Positions 24,095 to 25,269 of a stretch of 25,269 nt of DNA are shown here, piece by piece. The first letter of the stretch is position 1. Each line of letters opens with the position of its first letter. The notes under the pieces are model-generated. The model was given only the letters and a program-made list of their open reading frames with translations. It made no database searches and was not told where the DNA came from. The DNA is from Symbiodinium natans (lineage: Eukaryota; Sar; Dinophyceae; Suessiales; Symbiodiniaceae). The stretch spans positions 62,501 through 87,769 of the forward strand of contig CAJNDS010000696.1 in NCBI GenBank assembly GCA_905221605.1. Reading direction: 5' to 3'. Made by a program: the position numbers and the translations under genes.

Positions 24095-24236
24095 AGCTAA
24101 GGACCTGATAACCCAATTTAAGGCCCTTATTATAACTCTACTGTTACTAGGGCGGGCTCCACCTGCTTGTAGCAGCCAACCACTCGAAAGTTTGGATTTT
24201 TGCAAGTTTCCGAGCTGAGGTTTCAGCATTGCAAGG
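24095..24236 (+). repeat. Dispersed repeat G, copy 2
   Basis: The partner of 20415-20566 in the same orientation, without that copy's C12 run. The surrounding sequence (23974-24360) is otherwise unique, with no supported gene. Confidence 0.78.
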
Positions 24237-24364
24237 ATAGCTCGGGGTGCCCTCCTTGTAAACTTTAGCATCAAGCTTTGGGGAGCTCTGAAGGTCGTAC
24301 CTGCCGGGCGTAGCCAACGATGCAATGCTGGCCGTTTGGTTAGGGACGTCTGCTTTGATTGGGG

Positions 24365-24400
24365 TTAAGGGTTTAGGGTTTAGGGTTCAGGGTTTAGAGT
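24365..24400 (+). repeat. TTTAGGG short array
   Basis: About four G-strand units with TTCAGGG and TTTAGAG variants, the last telomere-like array before the inverted mosaic end. Confidence 0.88.
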
Positions 24401-24492
24401 TGTACATGAGGGTTTCCGAATTTAGGGGGACCTTATTGGGGTCCGTATTGCAAGGGAATCCTACTATTTGATTTTAGGCCCCACCCCCCCAC

Positions 24493-25269
24493 CCCCGTGG
24501 GTGGCTTAAATAGGGTCTATTTGGAAGCTGGGACTCGGGTTTTCTTATAGCCATACACGTTTCCACGAGGGTACGCTGCTGTCACGTCAGTCGTACTATG
24601 GAGACCTCAGGAACAAGAACCAGGTAGTTCCTCTTTTCTCTTCTCTTTTTCTCCTCAATCCTAAAGTCGAAGGCTCTCGTGAGGAGAAGAGAAGGGAGAG
24701 AAGGAGGGAAAGATAAGAGGAACACGATTTTCATGGGAAGAGCCAAGAAAAGAATAGAAGAGAGATAAAACAAGGCGCAAAGAAGATGGTACTCTTCTTT
24801 ATCTATCCTCTCTCCCTTATCTCTCCGTTCCCTCTGTCTTTTCGAAATGAGAAAAAACAAAAAGAAAGATGAAAAGAAGAAGGGTTAGGAAAAGAGCCGA
24901 AGAGATAGGCCGAAAAGAGGGGTATGGTGAAGTACGGCAAAGGTCCACGCACAAGGAGTCACCTTCTGCTTACCCTTCCACTGCTTGATTTTACAAGCTC
25001 CTTTCTTGTGTTTTATCAGTTAAAATTTAAACGGAAACAGAAGGAGAGAAGGGAAAGGGAAGTGAGAGAGGAGAGACAACAAGGAGGCCATTTTAATTTC
25101 CTGTGAGTTATCAAAAGGAATGCAATATTATGGGAAGAGCAATGGAAAAAAAGAGTGGAAGAGAAAAAAAGACAGGAGAGGGAGGTGCAAAAATAAGGCA
25201 AAGAGAAGATGGTGCCGTTTTCATCTCACCTCTCGTTCTTATCTTCCTCTTCTCTGGTTCTTTTCCCTG
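24493..25269 (-). mobile_element. Inverted copy of mosaic right end, truncated by window
   Basis: It is the reverse complement of 17696-18468, near-identical by eye, starting with the 30-bp boundary motif at 24504-24533. It continues to the last base of the window, so the element extends beyond. With 17696-18468 it forms a large inverted repeat with a ~6-kb centre. Open frames on it mirror those of the first copy and are not genes. Confidence 0.85.

Overview
The window is almost entirely non-coding, repeat-dense eukaryotic DNA. Its background is perfect and degenerate copies of the 7-bp telomere-type repeat TTTAGGG/CCCTAAA, in dozens of arrays that switch strand repeatedly. No bacterial gene, rRNA, tRNA or recognisable protein family was found. 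TTTAGGG is the telomere unit of plants, many algae and coccidian apicomplexans such as Eimeria. Interspersed telomere-like repeats, homopolymer C/G runs and short exon-like islands fit an Eimeria-like coccidian best. That is an inference, and a plant, alga or chromerid cannot be excluded from sequence alone.

Layout. (1) 1-9570 holds telomere-like arrays, microsatellites (a 72-bp GT tract next to a ~180-bp TA-rich tract), C20-C29 runs, several ~100-bp fold-back hairpins, and small GC-rich islets. The islets read like protein and in several cases are bounded by plausible AG/GT splice signals; the best is 5762-5863. (2) 9570-18470 is a satellite mosaic of about 8.9 kb. It contains a strand-switching 9-bp repeat (GAATTAATT), two clusters of palindromic modules built on ATTTGGCCAAAT, a 31-bp satellite (12 copies), a ~55-bp satellite (37 copies) and pyrimidine-rich repeats of several hundred bp. 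An imperfect 2.3-kb tandem duplication lies inside it. (3) 18470-24480 returns to telomere-like arrays with exon-like islets, two fold-back families shared across the window, and a dispersed repeat pair. (4) 24493-25269 is a near-identical inverted copy of 17696-18468, running off the window end.

The most striking observation is a 30-bp sequence that is identical at four places. It is at both outer edges of the 8.9-kb mosaic in inverted orientation, at the internal duplication junction, and at the start of the inverted copy at 24.5 kb. It behaves like a terminal inverted repeat or recombination boundary of a large non-coding element, with a second copy entering from the right. No transposase or other enzyme is encoded here, so any such element would be non-autonomous or a product of recombination.

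Long open frames in the repeats are artefacts of stop-free repeat units and are not annotated as genes. Candidate exons are given at low confidence: most islets are open in more than one frame, and none matches a family I recognise.
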